From contig CAYJEY010000021.1 of NCBI GenBank assembly GCA_964369385.1, positions 1-36,399 on the forward strand: a stretch of DNA of 36,399 nucleotides. Reading direction: 5' to 3'. The position numbers were made by a program, and so were the translations under genes. The DNA comes from CALVGQ01 sp964369385 (GTDB lineage: Bacteria; Bacillota_I; Bacilli_A; Erysipelotrichales; Erysipelotrichaceae). Shown here piece after piece: positions 1-8,293 of the stretch; the stretch's first letter is position 1; the number at the start of each line of letters is the position of its first letter. Below the pieces are notes generated by a model. That model saw only the letters and a list, made by a program, of their open reading frames with translations. It did no database searches and was not told the origin of the DNA.

Positions 1-1
1 T

Positions 2-778
2 TTCCATGAGTTTACAGCTATTCCAGGAGTGGAAGAAGATGTAACAATGATGATTCTAAATATTAAACAATTAATCATGAAAATTGAAGATGATGAAGTT
101 CACACATTAAGAATTTCAGCTAAAGGACCGATGGTAGTAACAGCTGGAGACATTATTTGTCCAACAGGTGTTGAAATGCTTAACCCAGAATTACCAATCG
201 CTACTCTTGAAGAAGGAGCAGTGCTTGAAATGGAATTAAAGGCACGCAACGGACGTGGTTACGTGAGTGCTGATGGAAATAAAGCGTTATACCAAGGAGC
301 ATCTCAAGGTATTGGAACCATTTATACAGATTCAATTTATACACCAATTGATCGTATTTCATACGAAGTTGAGCCTGCACGTGTAGGACAAGATGGTCGT
401 TATGACCGTGTAATCTTCGAAATTTGGACTAACGGATCAATTACTCCACAAATGTCTTTGGCATTAGGATCTAAAATCTTAATTGATCATTTAGATTTAC
501 TCACATCTGTGCATGAGCAAGTTGTTGAAATGGATTCATGTATGAAGGATGCAAATGGAGAGGTAGTAAATAAAGGTCTTGTGATGATGATCGAAGATCT
601 AGACTTATCAGTTCGTTCTTATAACTGTTTAAAACGTGCTGGTATACAAACTGTTGAAGAGTTAACTCAGAAAACAGAAGATGAAATGATGAGAGTACGT
701 AACTTAGGGAAAAAATCTTTAAAAGAAGTTAAAGACAAAATTTATGAACTAGGTTTAAACTTCAAATCATTTGAATAG
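2..778 (+). CDS. rpoA: RNA polymerase alpha subunit, 5' end outside window
   Basis: The alpha subunit assembles core RNA polymerase and contacts promoter UP elements and activators. The reading frame is open from base 2 (F-H-E-F-T...), so the GTG at 29 is not the start; the first part of the gene lies upstream of the window. About 258 residues remain of a protein usually near 315. The dimerisation/insert domain comes first, with the PARVGQ-RYDRV-type segment near base 370. The C-terminal helix-hairpin-helix DNA-binding domain follows at bases 580-775, ending in the family's V-R-N-L-G-K-K-S-L-K-E-V pattern. It is followed 20 bases later by rplQ, the order conserved in Bacillota. Confidence 0.98.
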   Translation, partial: FHEFTAIPGVEEDVTMMILNIKQLIMKIEDDEVHTLRISAKGPMVVTAGDIICPTGVEMLNPELPIATLEEGAVLEMELKARNGRGYVSADGNKALYQGASQGIGTIYTDSIYTPIDRISYEVEPARVGQDGRYDRVIFEIWTNGSITPQMSLALGSKILIDHLDLLTSVHEQVVEMDSCMKDANGEVVNKGLVMMIEDLDLSVRSYNCLKRAGIQTVEELTQKTEDEMMRVRNLGKKSLKEVKDKIYELGLNFKSFE

Positions 779-798
779 AAGGTAAGGAGGATACATCT

Positions 799-1161
799 AT
801 GTGGAATCGTAAATTAGGACGCACAGCGGATCACCGCAAAGCGTTACTACGCAATATGGCAACTAGCGTAATTTTACACGGGAAAATCGAAACAACTGAA
901 ATGAAAGCTAAAGAGCTTCGTAGTGTTGTTGATGAACTTATTACTTTAGGTAAACGTGGAGACTTACATGCTCGTCGTCAAGCTGCTGCTTACGTTCGTA
1001 ACGTTGTAGCTAATGCTGAAACTGGAGAAACTGTATTAAAAAAATTATTTGATGAAGTTGCTCCTAAATATGCTAGTCGTAATGGTGGATATACTCGTGT
1101 TATTAAAATCGGGAACCGCCGTGGTGATAACGCTCCAATGGCTATCATTGAATTAGTTTAA
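799..1161 (+). CDS. rplQ: 50S ribosomal protein L17
   Basis: Large-subunit ribosomal protein near the polypeptide exit. Its 120 residues are full length for the bacterial family. The N-terminus carries the L17 signature: R-K-L-G-R, H-R-K-A-L-L-R-N and the T-x-x-x-A-K-E-L-R segment. The start ATG is set by AAGGAGG seven to eight bases upstream. It is the last gene of the ribosomal cluster here, co-transcribed with rpoA, and is followed directly by an intrinsic terminator. Confidence 0.98.
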   Translation: MWNRKLGRTADHRKALLRNMATSVILHGKIETTEMKAKELRSVVDELITLGKRGDLHARRQAAAYVRNVVANAETGETVLKKLFDEVAPKYASRNGGYTRVIKIGNRRGDNAPMAIIELV

Positions 1162-1170
1162 TTTTAATCA

Positions 1171-1199
1171 AACTGTAGTGAAATCACTGCAGTTTTTTT
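1171..1199 (+). terminator. Rho-independent terminator after rplQ
   Basis: Nine-base-pair stem (1172-1180 with 1185-1193, one G-T pair), AAAT loop, then six T. It closes the rpoA-rplQ operon. Confidence 0.9.
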
Positions 1200-1204
1200 A
1201 TTAT

Positions 1205-1235
1205 AAAAAAAGAGCTAATTGAAGTAATCAACTCT
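1205..1235 (-). terminator. Terminator of the GNAT gene, overlapping its stop codon
   Basis: Read on the minus strand, ten paired bases (two wobble) at 1226-1235 and 1211-1220 surround a five-base loop, followed by a run of T. The 5' arm of the stem lies over the last codons of the acetyltransferase gene. Confidence 0.75.
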
Positions 1236-1758
1236 CTAGTATTTTTTCTAGTCGTATATCTGCATGTTTCTTTCCTTGAAAGTAAGTAAACTCAGGAATG
1301 GTATGAAAAATACGGTAGCCCATGCGTTGATACAGTGATAGTGCAGCAGTATTAAACTCAAACACACCAATTTCTATACGTGATATTTCCCTGGAAATAC
1401 ATTGCTTTTCCATAAATTCAATTGCTTTTTTTGCTAGACCCATGCGATGATAAGCTGGATCTCCAATACATATGCCATTTAGCCAACAAGTGGGTTGACT
1501 CTTATTAACTAAATAAGAAAATTCAAAATCTAGACCAATATAACCTATTGGAAGTTCATCATCACAAATCATATACACTTGATTATCTGGATTATCTAGC
1601 ATTTGCTTAATTTCTGTTTCCACGCTAATGTCAGTTAGTGGACTTTCAGTGAAATTAGGACGAAGCATTACATTATAATTGGGGTTGTTTTGCCAACTTA
1701 CAAGATATTCAATGTAAGTATAATCTGCAAAGTTGCATCTTTTAAAACAAATATTCAT
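1228..1758 (-). CDS. GNAT-family N-acetyltransferase
   Basis: Predicted acetyl-CoA-dependent acetyltransferase of 176 residues; the acceptor is unknown. The C-terminal half has the GNAT core: a beta strand G-I-C-I-G-D, then the acetyl-CoA pyrophosphate loop Y-H-R-M-G-L-A-K-K-A-I, then N-T-A-A-L-S-L-Y-Q-R-M-G-Y-R typical of RimI-like and aminoglycoside-type GNATs. The start ATG has GAGGTG upstream. It is a single gene on the minus strand between two plus-strand units, divergent from the rpiR-type regulator. Nothing in the context points to a substrate. Confidence 0.85.
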   Translation of the reverse strand: MNICFKRCNFADYTYIEYLVSWQNNPNYNVMLRPNFTESPLTDISVETEIKQMLDNPDNQVYMICDDELPIGYIGLDFEFSYLVNKSQPTCWLNGICIGDPAYHRMGLAKKAIEFMEKQCISREISRIEIGVFEFNTAALSLYQRMGYRIFHTIPEFTYFQGKKHADIRLEKILES

Positions 1759-1798
1759 AAGCTCACCTCTTTGTCTATTATATATTAAAAGCTAAATA

Positions 1799-1827
1799 TT
1801 TACGAGTTACTAGGAATAGTTTATAAT
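1799..1827 (+). promoter_or_regulatory. Promoter of the RpiR-type regulator
   Basis: TTTACG (1799-1804), 17-base spacer, TATAAT (1822-1827), sited 27 bases upstream of the regulator's start codon. Confidence 0.65.
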
Positions 1828-1853
1828 AATAAGAAAGAAGAGGTGTAATAAGA

Positions 1854-2603
1854 ATGACTTTTGAGAAGCGCGTATATGAACATGAGTTTAAGTTAAATGA
1901 TACGGATTCGATGATCGTAGATTATATTATGAAAAATCGTGAAAATATTCATAGTTTGTCGATTCATATTATTGCAAAAGAACTATTTATTTCTCCTAAT
2001 GCGATTATGAGAATGGCAAAGAAGTTGGGCTATAGCGGTTTTAGTGAATTAAAATATGCCTTACAAAGTTTTCAACAACCAGATACAGATCAGACAATGG
2101 AATCTCGTATTTTGGCAGCCCTACCTCAAAATATCATGAAATCACTTGATATTTTAGACGATAATGCAATGAAAGAGCTCATTCGTCTTATGAATGAGAG
2201 TAATAAAATTATATTTTCAGGAATTGGGGATTCAGTATATTTTTGTGAGTTGTTTGGACGTTATCTAAGATGTTTTGAAAAGCGAGTTGAGTTTTATCAA
2301 CAAATTCATGATATTGAATATGCAATCCATAGTAGTAATGGGAATTTCTTGTTGATTACAATCAGTGCTTCTGGAAATCCTGATCGACTTGTCGAGCTAA
2401 TCAATATCGCAAAAAATAAAGGAGCATCGACGTTTTGTATTACTCATTATGGAAATAATCCTGTAAGTTTGGCGAGTGATGGTCAACTATGTTTTTGGGG
2501 TGAAAAACGTGTTGTTAATGGTTATGCTGTAACAGACCGAAGTGGATTAATGATGGTGGTAAGACTCGTCTGTGAGCAATTTTGGCGAAGTGAACATGTC
2601 TAG
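1854..2603 (+). CDS. RpiR-family transcriptional regulator (HTH_6 + SIS)
   Basis: Sugar-phosphate-responsive transcription factor of 249 residues, normal length. Residues about 1-77 form the RpiR helix-turn-helix, with S-I-H-I-I-A-K-E-L-F-I-S-P-N-A-I-M-R-M-A-K-K-L-G-Y at its centre. From about residue 110 there is a SIS phosphosugar-binding domain containing I-F-S-G-I-G-D-S and I-T-I-S-A-S-G-N-P. SD GAAGAGG precedes the ATG. It has its own promoter and terminator and lies directly upstream of the GRE/PTS operon on the same strand, so it is the obvious candidate regulator of that operon. The inducer would be a phosphorylated sugar from the pathway. Activator or repressor cannot be told from sequence. 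Confidence 0.9.
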   Translation: MTFEKRVYEHEFKLNDTDSMIVDYIMKNRENIHSLSIHIIAKELFISPNAIMRMAKKLGYSGFSELKYALQSFQQPDTDQTMESRILAALPQNIMKSLDILDDNAMKELIRLMNESNKIIFSGIGDSVYFCELFGRYLRCFEKRVEFYQQIHDIEYAIHSSNGNFLLITISASGNPDRLVELINIAKNKGASTFCITHYGNNPVSLASDGQLCFWGEKRVVNGYAVTDRSGLMMVVRLVCEQFWRSEHV

Positions 2604-2621
2604 TATAGGCATGTTTTTTTT
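2593..2621 (+). terminator. Terminator after the RpiR-type regulator
   Basis: Eight-pair stem (2593-2600 with 2608-2615, one wobble), seven-base loop containing the stop codon, then eight T in total. It separates the regulator transcript from the catabolic operon. Confidence 0.85.
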
Positions 2622-2636
2622 GTGTATTTATACACA
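2621..2636. promoter_or_regulatory. Candidate operator palindrome TGTGTATTTATACACA
   Basis: Six-base perfect arms around TTTA, directly after the regulator's terminator and about 65 bases upstream of the extended -10 of the GRE operon. A second TGTG-N8-CACA palindrome lies before the mannosidase gene (9928-9943). Binding by the RpiR-type protein is inferred, not shown. Confidence 0.4.
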
Positions 2637-2701
2637 ATTTTAATAAAATAAATTAAGTTTTTGCATATATGTTTCAAAAATGTAAGCCTATTCAATTTCG
2701 A

Positions 2702-2710
2702 TGATATAAT
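2702..2710 (+). promoter_or_regulatory. Extended -10 promoter of the GRE/PTS operon
   Basis: TGATATAAT matches the extended -10 consensus (TGnTATAAT). No good -35 sits 17 bases upstream, which fits a promoter that needs an activator or relies on the TGn element. The start codon follows 30 bases later. Confidence 0.6.
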
Positions 2711-2739
2711 CCAAGTATAAGTAAATGAGGAGCAAGATA

Positions 2740-5022
2740 ATGAAATTGTCAATTGAGAGAAAAATTACATTAATGGAGAACTTCACAAATACATATGAAC
2801 AAAATAAGTTGAAGTTAAATAAATATCAACTAGAAGTTGAATGTATTAAGCAAGTGTATCCTGAGGTATTCTATGGTATGGAAGAAAATGATCTTCTCTT
2901 AGGAAGATGTACTGTACTCCCTATTGGATATTCAATGGAGTGGGCTCATTTAGGTGGAGCAAAAGAAAAGCTAACTCGTAAAGAGTTAACTATTGTGAAT
3001 GGTTCAAGTAGTCCAGAAGTCAATTCATCAGGATCAAGCTTCTATGGTCTTGTCGGGCAATTAGAAAAAATGAAAGAGCATTGTGAAAGTGAAGATGTTG
3101 CTCGTATTCAAAATTTAATTGAATATTGGTCTAAGAATGACACACATATTGCTTTCTGTAAAGAATATGCTAAGACCCATGATACAACTATATTTAATTC
3201 AGATATTAATGATTTCTCATATCCATTGTTATTACTTACACGAATGAGTGGAATGCAGTTAGATTATCGTGAAATTATCGAAAAAGGAATTCTAACTTTT
3301 CAAGATGAGTTAGCGCAAAAGAATACTGACTTTGCTAAAGCAGGTGTTGAAGCAATAAATATTCTGTTATCTGTTTTAGATTATTATGTTGAATATATTA
3401 AGACATTACCAGAATCACAGTTTAAACAAGATATGAGTGAAGTATTTGACATACTTCGCTATAATAAACCAAATACATTCTATAGCGCAATGCAGTTAGT
3501 GTATTTATATTCACAGTTAGCAGGTGTTGTAAACTATGGAAGAATGGATGACTATTTAGGAGAACTTCTTGTAAGAGATATTGAAGCGGGGAGCATGACA
3601 AAAGAAAAAGCAATTGATATTACATCAACAATGTGGCATTTAATAAATGAATCATGCAATCGCGGTAATGGTCGTGTAGCAGTAGGTGGAATGGGACGCA
3701 AAAATCCAAAGGCAGCAAATGAGTTTGCACGTATTGCGATACAGGCAACAATCAAAACACACTTAGCTAAACCACAATTAACATTAAGAATTGATGAATC
3801 ATTGGAAAGTGATGTATATGATTTAGCACTAGAAGCAATAGCACAAGGATGCACATTCCCAATGATCTACAATGATGAAGTGAATGTACCAGCTATTGCT
3901 AAGGCAATGAATATTCCACTATCCGATGCAGTTGATTTCTTACCTTATGGATGTGGAGAATATATGATTAATGCAAAGAGTATAGGAACTCCAAATGCTT
4001 GTATCAACTTTGCTAAGGCAATGAATTATTGCTTCATGAATGGAGTAGATGCATTTGATGGAGAATATCGCGGAGGGGACTATCAATTCCCAACAGTGAG
4101 TGAAATTTCCTCATATGAAAAGTTCAAACAAGAGTACTATAACTATGTGAAATACTTGCTTCGCGCGAGTGTTGACTTTCAATTTGATTCTTATGAATTC
4201 ATGAATGAGCGTGGTGGGTTTGTATTTACTAGTCTATTATGTGAAGACTGTAAAGAAAAATCAGCAGGAATCATCGATGGTGGTATTCGATACCGCAGTG
4301 GAGTAATCGAATATTATGGTTTCTCAAATGCTATTGATGCTTTAGCAGCAGTTAAGAAAGTTGTATTTGAAGATCAAAAATACACGCTAGAACAAGTAAT
4401 TGAAGCACTAAGAACGAATTATGAAAGTTGTCCAGAAATCAAACAAGCCTTGTTGAGTGCACCAAAGTTTGGGAATGACGATGATTATGTAGATGATATA
4501 GCAGTTGAGTTTAATGATTTCGTTTCTAATTATGTAAATGATGAAGGTCGTAAAAAAGGTTTATATTCTTATTTGGGGGTTAACATTAACAACAATGCCA
4601 ATACACGTTGGGGAATGAAAACTTCTGCAAGTTTTGATGGGAGAGTTGAGGGAGAGCATCTAGCACCAGGGAATAATCCACATAGCGGACGAGATCATCA
4701 AGGGGTTACAGCAATGTTAAACTCAGTATCAAAGTATGACCCAAGTATTCATGCGGGATTTGTACAAAATCTAATGCTATCACCAAAATTATTTAAAGAA
4801 AACAAAGATATCGTAAAAGCGTTGATAAAATCTTATTTCAAAAGAGTAGGTGGAACACAGTTGATGATTACTGTTGTCGATAGAGCACAGCTATTAGAAG
4901 CTAGAGAGAATCCATCACTATATCAAAACTTAATCGTTCGATGTGGAGGATTTAGTGCAAAATTTGTGGAGCTAGATGAAAAAACTCAGTTAGAAATCAT
5001 TAGTAGAACTTGTAATGCTTAA
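2740..5022 (+). CDS. Glycyl radical enzyme, Cys-x-Glu (lyase/dehydratase-like) subclass
   Basis: Oxygen-sensitive radical enzyme of 760 residues. The start at 2740 is chosen because ATGAGGAG at 2725-2732 is its ribosome site; the ATG inside that site would add five residues. Active-site loop: Y-G-C405-G-E407-Y, where Cys405 would be the thiyl radical and Glu407 the acid/base. C-terminal glycyl loop: R734-C-G-G737-F-S-A, with Gly737 the predicted radical. Pyruvate formate-lyase has adjacent cysteines in the active loop, so it is excluded; Cys-x-Glu is typical of diol dehydratases, choline and isethionate lyases, HypD and some decarboxylases. E. coli YbiW and PflD, also PTS-associated GREs, are reported to ring-open 1,5-anhydrohexitol 6-phosphates; a related phospho-sugar substrate is possible. 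The stop overlaps the activase start by eight bases. Substrate unknown. Confidence 0.9.
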   Translation: MKLSIERKITLMENFTNTYEQNKLKLNKYQLEVECIKQVYPEVFYGMEENDLLLGRCTVLPIGYSMEWAHLGGAKEKLTRKELTIVNGSSSPEVNSSGSSFYGLVGQLEKMKEHCESEDVARIQNLIEYWSKNDTHIAFCKEYAKTHDTTIFNSDINDFSYPLLLLTRMSGMQLDYREIIEKGILTFQDELAQKNTDFAKAGVEAINILLSVLDYYVEYIKTLPESQFKQDMSEVFDILRYNKPNTFYSAMQLVYLYSQLAGVVNYGRMDDYLGELLVRDIEAGSMTKEKAIDITSTMWHLINESCNRGNGRVAVGGMGRKNPKAANEFARIAIQATIKTHLAKPQLTLRIDESLESDVYDLALEAIAQGCTFPMIYNDEVNVPAIAKAMNIPLSDAVDFLPYGCGEYMINAKSIGTPNACINFAKAMNYCFMNGVDAFDGEYRGGDYQFPTVSEISSYEKFKQEYYNYVKYLLRASVDFQFDSYEFMNERGGFVFTSLLCEDCKEKSAGIIDGGIRYRSGVIEYYGFSNAIDALAAVKKVVFEDQKYTLEQVIEALRTNYESCPEIKQALLSAPKFGNDDDYVDDIAVEFNDFVSNYVNDEGRKKGLYSYLGVNINNNANTRWGMKTSASFDGRVEGEHLAPGNNPHSGRDHQGVTAMLNSVSKYDPSIHAGFVQNLMLSPKLFKENKDIVKALIKSYFKRVGGTQLMITVVDRAQLLEARENPSLYQNLIVRCGGFSAKFVELDEKTQLEIISRTCNA

Positions 5023-5932
5023 TCAAATATTTAATATTCAACGATTTTCTACTCATGATGGACCAGGAATCCGAACTGTAATATTCTTTAAAGGATGTCA
5101 CTTGAAATGCAAGTGGTGCCATAATCCTGAATCTTGGGAAGCTAGAAAGCAGTTGAAGTATCTTAAAACAAAATGTAATGGATGTCGAAAATGTGAAAAA
5201 GTCTGCAAACAAGATGTTCATAAATTTCATGATAATCAACATCAAGTAATATATGAAAGTTGTGTACAATGTGGTAAATGTAGTGAAGCATGTCCAATGA
5301 AAGCACTTGAAATGATAGGTGAATCCTACGATGTTCAAACAATTGTTGATGAAGTATTAAAAGATAAACACTTCTATGAGGAATCTCAAGGAGGAGTTAC
5401 ATTATCTGGTGGAGAACCCTTGCTTCAAAGTGAGTTTGTATATGATTTACTTCGTGAACTAAAGCAAAATCAACTACACACAATTGTAGAAACAACAGCA
5501 TGCGTTGAAGAAAGTAAACTGATAAAACTAATTCCATATGTAGATATATTCTATATTGATTATAAGCATTATGATTCAAAACAGCTTAAATATTATACAA
5601 ATGCAGACTTGACTTTGTTAGATAATAACCTAGAACGTTTGGTGCAGCTTGGAGCACAAATTGTGCTTCGAGGTCCATTGATAAAAGGTGTAAATCTTAG
5701 TCAGGAACACATAGTACAGTGTATAAATATTAAAAATAAGTTGAAAATTGAAAAAATAGAATTTCTTGCTTACCATGATTATGGTTATGATAAGAATCAA
5801 CAAATTAAGCCACAATGGATTGAACGATATGAGGTAGTTGAGCAAGATCAACTTATTCAAATGATTCAATCTTGGGTTGATAAGCCCCTACTAAGAGGAG
5901 TATATCTGAATGGTGTGGACTTATCAAAATAA
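5015..5932 (+). CDS. Glycyl-radical-enzyme activating enzyme (radical SAM)
   Basis: Uses S-adenosylmethionine and a [4Fe-4S] cluster to abstract hydrogen from the glycine of the upstream GRE. It has 305 residues. The N-terminus reads I-Q-R-F-S-T-H-D-G-P-G-I-R-T, then the radical-SAM motif C28-x3-C32-x2-C35. Two ferredoxin-type sets follow (C54, C57, C60, C64 and C83, C86, C89, C93). That insert is found in activases of non-PFL GREs and absent from PflA, which agrees with the GRE's Cys-x-Glu type. S-G-G-E-P lies near residue 130. Translation is coupled to the GRE: its ATG lies inside the last three codons of the GRE gene. The dedicated partner is certain by position; the reaction of the pair is not. 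Confidence 0.95.
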   Translation: MLNQIFNIQRFSTHDGPGIRTVIFFKGCHLKCKWCHNPESWEARKQLKYLKTKCNGCRKCEKVCKQDVHKFHDNQHQVIYESCVQCGKCSEACPMKALEMIGESYDVQTIVDEVLKDKHFYEESQGGVTLSGGEPLLQSEFVYDLLRELKQNQLHTIVETTACVEESKLIKLIPYVDIFYIDYKHYDSKQLKYYTNADLTLLDNNLERLVQLGAQIVLRGPLIKGVNLSQEHIVQCINIKNKLKIEKIEFLAYHDYGYDKNQQIKPQWIERYEVVEQDQLIQMIQSWVDKPLLRGVYLNGVDLSK

Positions 5933-5958
5933 ATATTTTATTAGAGAGGGATAAAAAA

Positions 5959-7503
5959 ATGAACAAAGACAAAATTATGAAGAGTTTCCAACAGTTTGGT
6001 AAAAGTTTACTACTACCAATCACTCTGTTGGCAGCAGTGGGGATTGTGGTTGGATTAACTGCATCACTAAACCGACAACAAGTAGCAGACTTATTACCAT
6101 TCATGCAAAATGATATTGTAAGTTATATCTTACTATCAATTCGCTCATTGAGTTTAAAAATCTTCGATTTAATTCCAGTATTATTTGCAATTTCAATTGC
6201 ATTTGGTATGGCTAAAAAGGAACAAGGGGTAGCCGCCTTAGCTGGATTTATTACGTATTACACATTACTTGCATCTGCTGCAGTAATGGTAGAATCACCA
6301 TTCATTGAATATCCAGCAGAAGCTTTAGCTGGTGTACTTGGTATCACGACAATCAATTTAGGAGCGTTCGGAGGAATTATTGCTGGTATCATGGCAATGA
6401 TGATTCACAACAAATATTGCGAATTAAAACTTCCTACAGCTATCGCTTTCTTTGGTGGAAAACGCTCAGTTGCGATTATTAGTATCGGGGCTGCAGTTGT
6501 AGTAGGACAAGTTTTACCATTCATTTGGTTACCAGTAAGTGATGGAATCAATGCATTAGGTTTCGCTATTTCTGGTATGGGTGTATTTGGATCATTCTTA
6601 TATGGTTTCCTAGAAAACTTACTTGTACCAACAGGGTTACATCACATCGTTATCTCAATCTTCAGAACAACACCAGTAGGTGGCGTGCTTGAAATTGGTG
6701 GACAAGTGTATGAAGGTGCATGGAATGCGTTCTTTGCAGGTTTTGGAACAATTCCTGCAGAAGAACTATCAGAGTTCACTCGTTACTTATCACAAGGAAG
6801 AATTCCAGTATTCGTGTTTGGATTCCCAGCAGCTGCACTTGCAATGTATAGAACAGCAGCTCCACACCGTAAAACTGCATTAAAACCTTTATTATTAGCA
6901 GGTTTCTTATCAATCTTCATCACAGGGATTCAAGAGCCAATCTTATTCTTATTCTTATTCACTGCACCAATGTTATATGTATTCAATAGTGTAATGTGTG
7001 GGGTATCATTCTTACTTATGGATTTATTAAATGTAGGAATCGGAAATACTCAAGGTGGAGTTATCGACTTACTTGTATATGGTGTTCTTGCGCCAGGTTC
7101 TAACTGGTTATATGCAGTTGTGGTTGGGGTTGCCTTCTTTGCAATCTACTACTTCGTATTTAGCTGGTACATCAAAAGAAAAAATATTACAATTGCGCCA
7201 GGGATTGCTGAGGAAGAAACAACAGAATCAGGAACTCCTAAAGCACCTACATCAGATAACGAGCAAGCACTTACAATTATCCAAGGACTTGGTGGAGCTG
7301 AAAACATTACGGATGCGTACAATTGCTTCACACGATTAAGAGTTGATATTGTGTCAATTGAAAAAATCGATGAAAAATTACTATTATCAACAGGAGCAGT
7401 AAGTGTTAATAAAGTAAGTAACAATCACATTCAAGTTATCTATGGTCCAAAAGTAGATACAATTTGTACAGCTGTAAATGATGCATTAGGACGTACAAAG
7501 TAA
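5959..7503 (+). CDS. PTS EIICB, glucose/glucoside superfamily
   Basis: Membrane permease and phosphotransferase of 514 residues. The EIIC domain spans about residues 10-400, with many hydrophobic helices and the family loop G-L-H-H-I-V-I-S-I-F-R-T-T-P. A charged, Thr/Glu-rich linker follows, then a C-terminal EIIB domain with L-G-G-A-E-N-I and the phosphorylation site Cys456 in N-C-F-T-R-L-R. It imports and phosphorylates a sugar or glycoside; EIIA is supplied by the gene two downstream. It belongs to the Glc superfamily, whereas E. coli MngA for mannosylglycerate is fructose-type, so the substrate cannot be read from MngA. The SD GAGAGGG precedes the ATG. The gene overlaps the next by one base (TAATG). 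Confidence 0.93.
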   Translation: MNKDKIMKSFQQFGKSLLLPITLLAAVGIVVGLTASLNRQQVADLLPFMQNDIVSYILLSIRSLSLKIFDLIPVLFAISIAFGMAKKEQGVAALAGFITYYTLLASAAVMVESPFIEYPAEALAGVLGITTINLGAFGGIIAGIMAMMIHNKYCELKLPTAIAFFGGKRSVAIISIGAAVVVGQVLPFIWLPVSDGINALGFAISGMGVFGSFLYGFLENLLVPTGLHHIVISIFRTTPVGGVLEIGGQVYEGAWNAFFAGFGTIPAEELSEFTRYLSQGRIPVFVFGFPAAALAMYRTAAPHRKTALKPLLLAGFLSIFITGIQEPILFLFLFTAPMLYVFNSVMCGVSFLLMDLLNVGIGNTQGGVIDLLVYGVLAPGSNWLYAVVVGVAFFAIYYFVFSWYIKRKNITIAPGIAEEETTESGTPKAPTSDNEQALTIIQGLGGAENITDAYNCFTRLRVDIVSIEKIDEKLLLSTGAVSVNKVSNNHIQVIYGPKVDTICTAVNDALGRTK

Positions 7504-8291
7504 TGAAAAAATTACTTGTGTCCGACTATGATGGAACATTCTTCACAGGTGATGAGAAACAAGTAAAGAAAAATGTAAATGCAGTAAAAAAATGGATTGA
7601 TCATGGACACGTCTTTGCCTTTGGCACAGGACGTGACGTGGTCAACATGCAATACGAGTATGATCGTTTTCAAGTTACTTATGACTATCTTGTCGGAGTT
7701 AATGGTGCTTACGTATGTGATGATAAAGGAAACGTACTTTATAAAAGAACCATCGACAATAAGATAGCTAGAGAGATTATAGATATCTTAGAACCTGATT
7801 CAAAAGGACAATTGCTTGTTCAAAATGGGGTTGATGGTGCCTATGTAATTAACTATAATCCAGAAGATGAAGAAATCATGAAGCTTTATAACAAAGTAAC
7901 AAAAATCTACAATCAAACTCCACAAGAAGCATTGAACTATGATGTTGTATCCGTTGGATGTCGTACTGAAAAGTTTGAAGATGCAAAACGGTTAAACGAT
8001 ATCGTAAATGAGCGCTATAGTGAATATGTGTCATCATTCAACAATTTAACTTATGTAAATGTCGTACCTAAGAATATATCAAAGGCAACCGGAATTCAGT
8101 TAATTGCGGATAAATGTGAAATTGCAAAAGAAAATGTCCATACTATTGGGGACAATTTAAATGATTTAGAGATGATCACATGCTTTAATGGTGCTGCAAT
8201 GGCAAACGGTGTTGAATCGGTGAAGAGCCAAGCATCAATGATTGTCGAAACTGTCGAAGAATATATAGAATATTTATTGAAAGAGGTGTAA
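7503..8291 (+). CDS. Cof-type HAD-IIB phosphatase
   Basis: Predicted sugar-phosphate phosphatase of 262 residues. Motif I is D8-Y-D10-G-T at the N-terminus, with Asp8 the nucleophile. Motif II/III-like G-T-G-R-D follows near residue 41, a cap domain lies in the middle, and motif IV G-D-N-L-N-D-L-E is near residue 220. Cof-type HADs act on hexose phosphates and similar small phosphoesters with low specificity. Its place between the two PTS genes, overlapping EIICB by one base and two bases before EIIA, suggests it dephosphorylates the PTS product or a pathway intermediate, as MapP does for maltose-6'-phosphate in enterococci. That role is inferred. Confidence 0.88.
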   Translation: MKKLLVSDYDGTFFTGDEKQVKKNVNAVKKWIDHGHVFAFGTGRDVVNMQYEYDRFQVTYDYLVGVNGAYVCDDKGNVLYKRTIDNKIAREIIDILEPDSKGQLLVQNGVDGAYVINYNPEDEEIMKLYNKVTKIYNQTPQEALNYDVVSVGCRTEKFEDAKRLNDIVNERYSEYVSSFNNLTYVNVVPKNISKATGIQLIADKCEIAKENVHTIGDNLNDLEMITCFNGAAMANGVESVKSQASMIVETVEEYIEYLLKEV

Positions 8292-8293
8292 TT

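Noticed and set aside
3422..3854. Minus-strand open frames of 63 and 100 codons inside the GRE gene
   Set aside because: They lie fully inside a strongly supported gene, have no ribosome sites of note and resemble no family.
2740..5022. Pyruvate formate-lyase (pflB) for the glycyl radical enzyme
   Set aside because: The active loop has a single Cys followed by Gly-Glu instead of adjacent cysteines, and the activase carries two extra cluster-binding sets absent from PflA.
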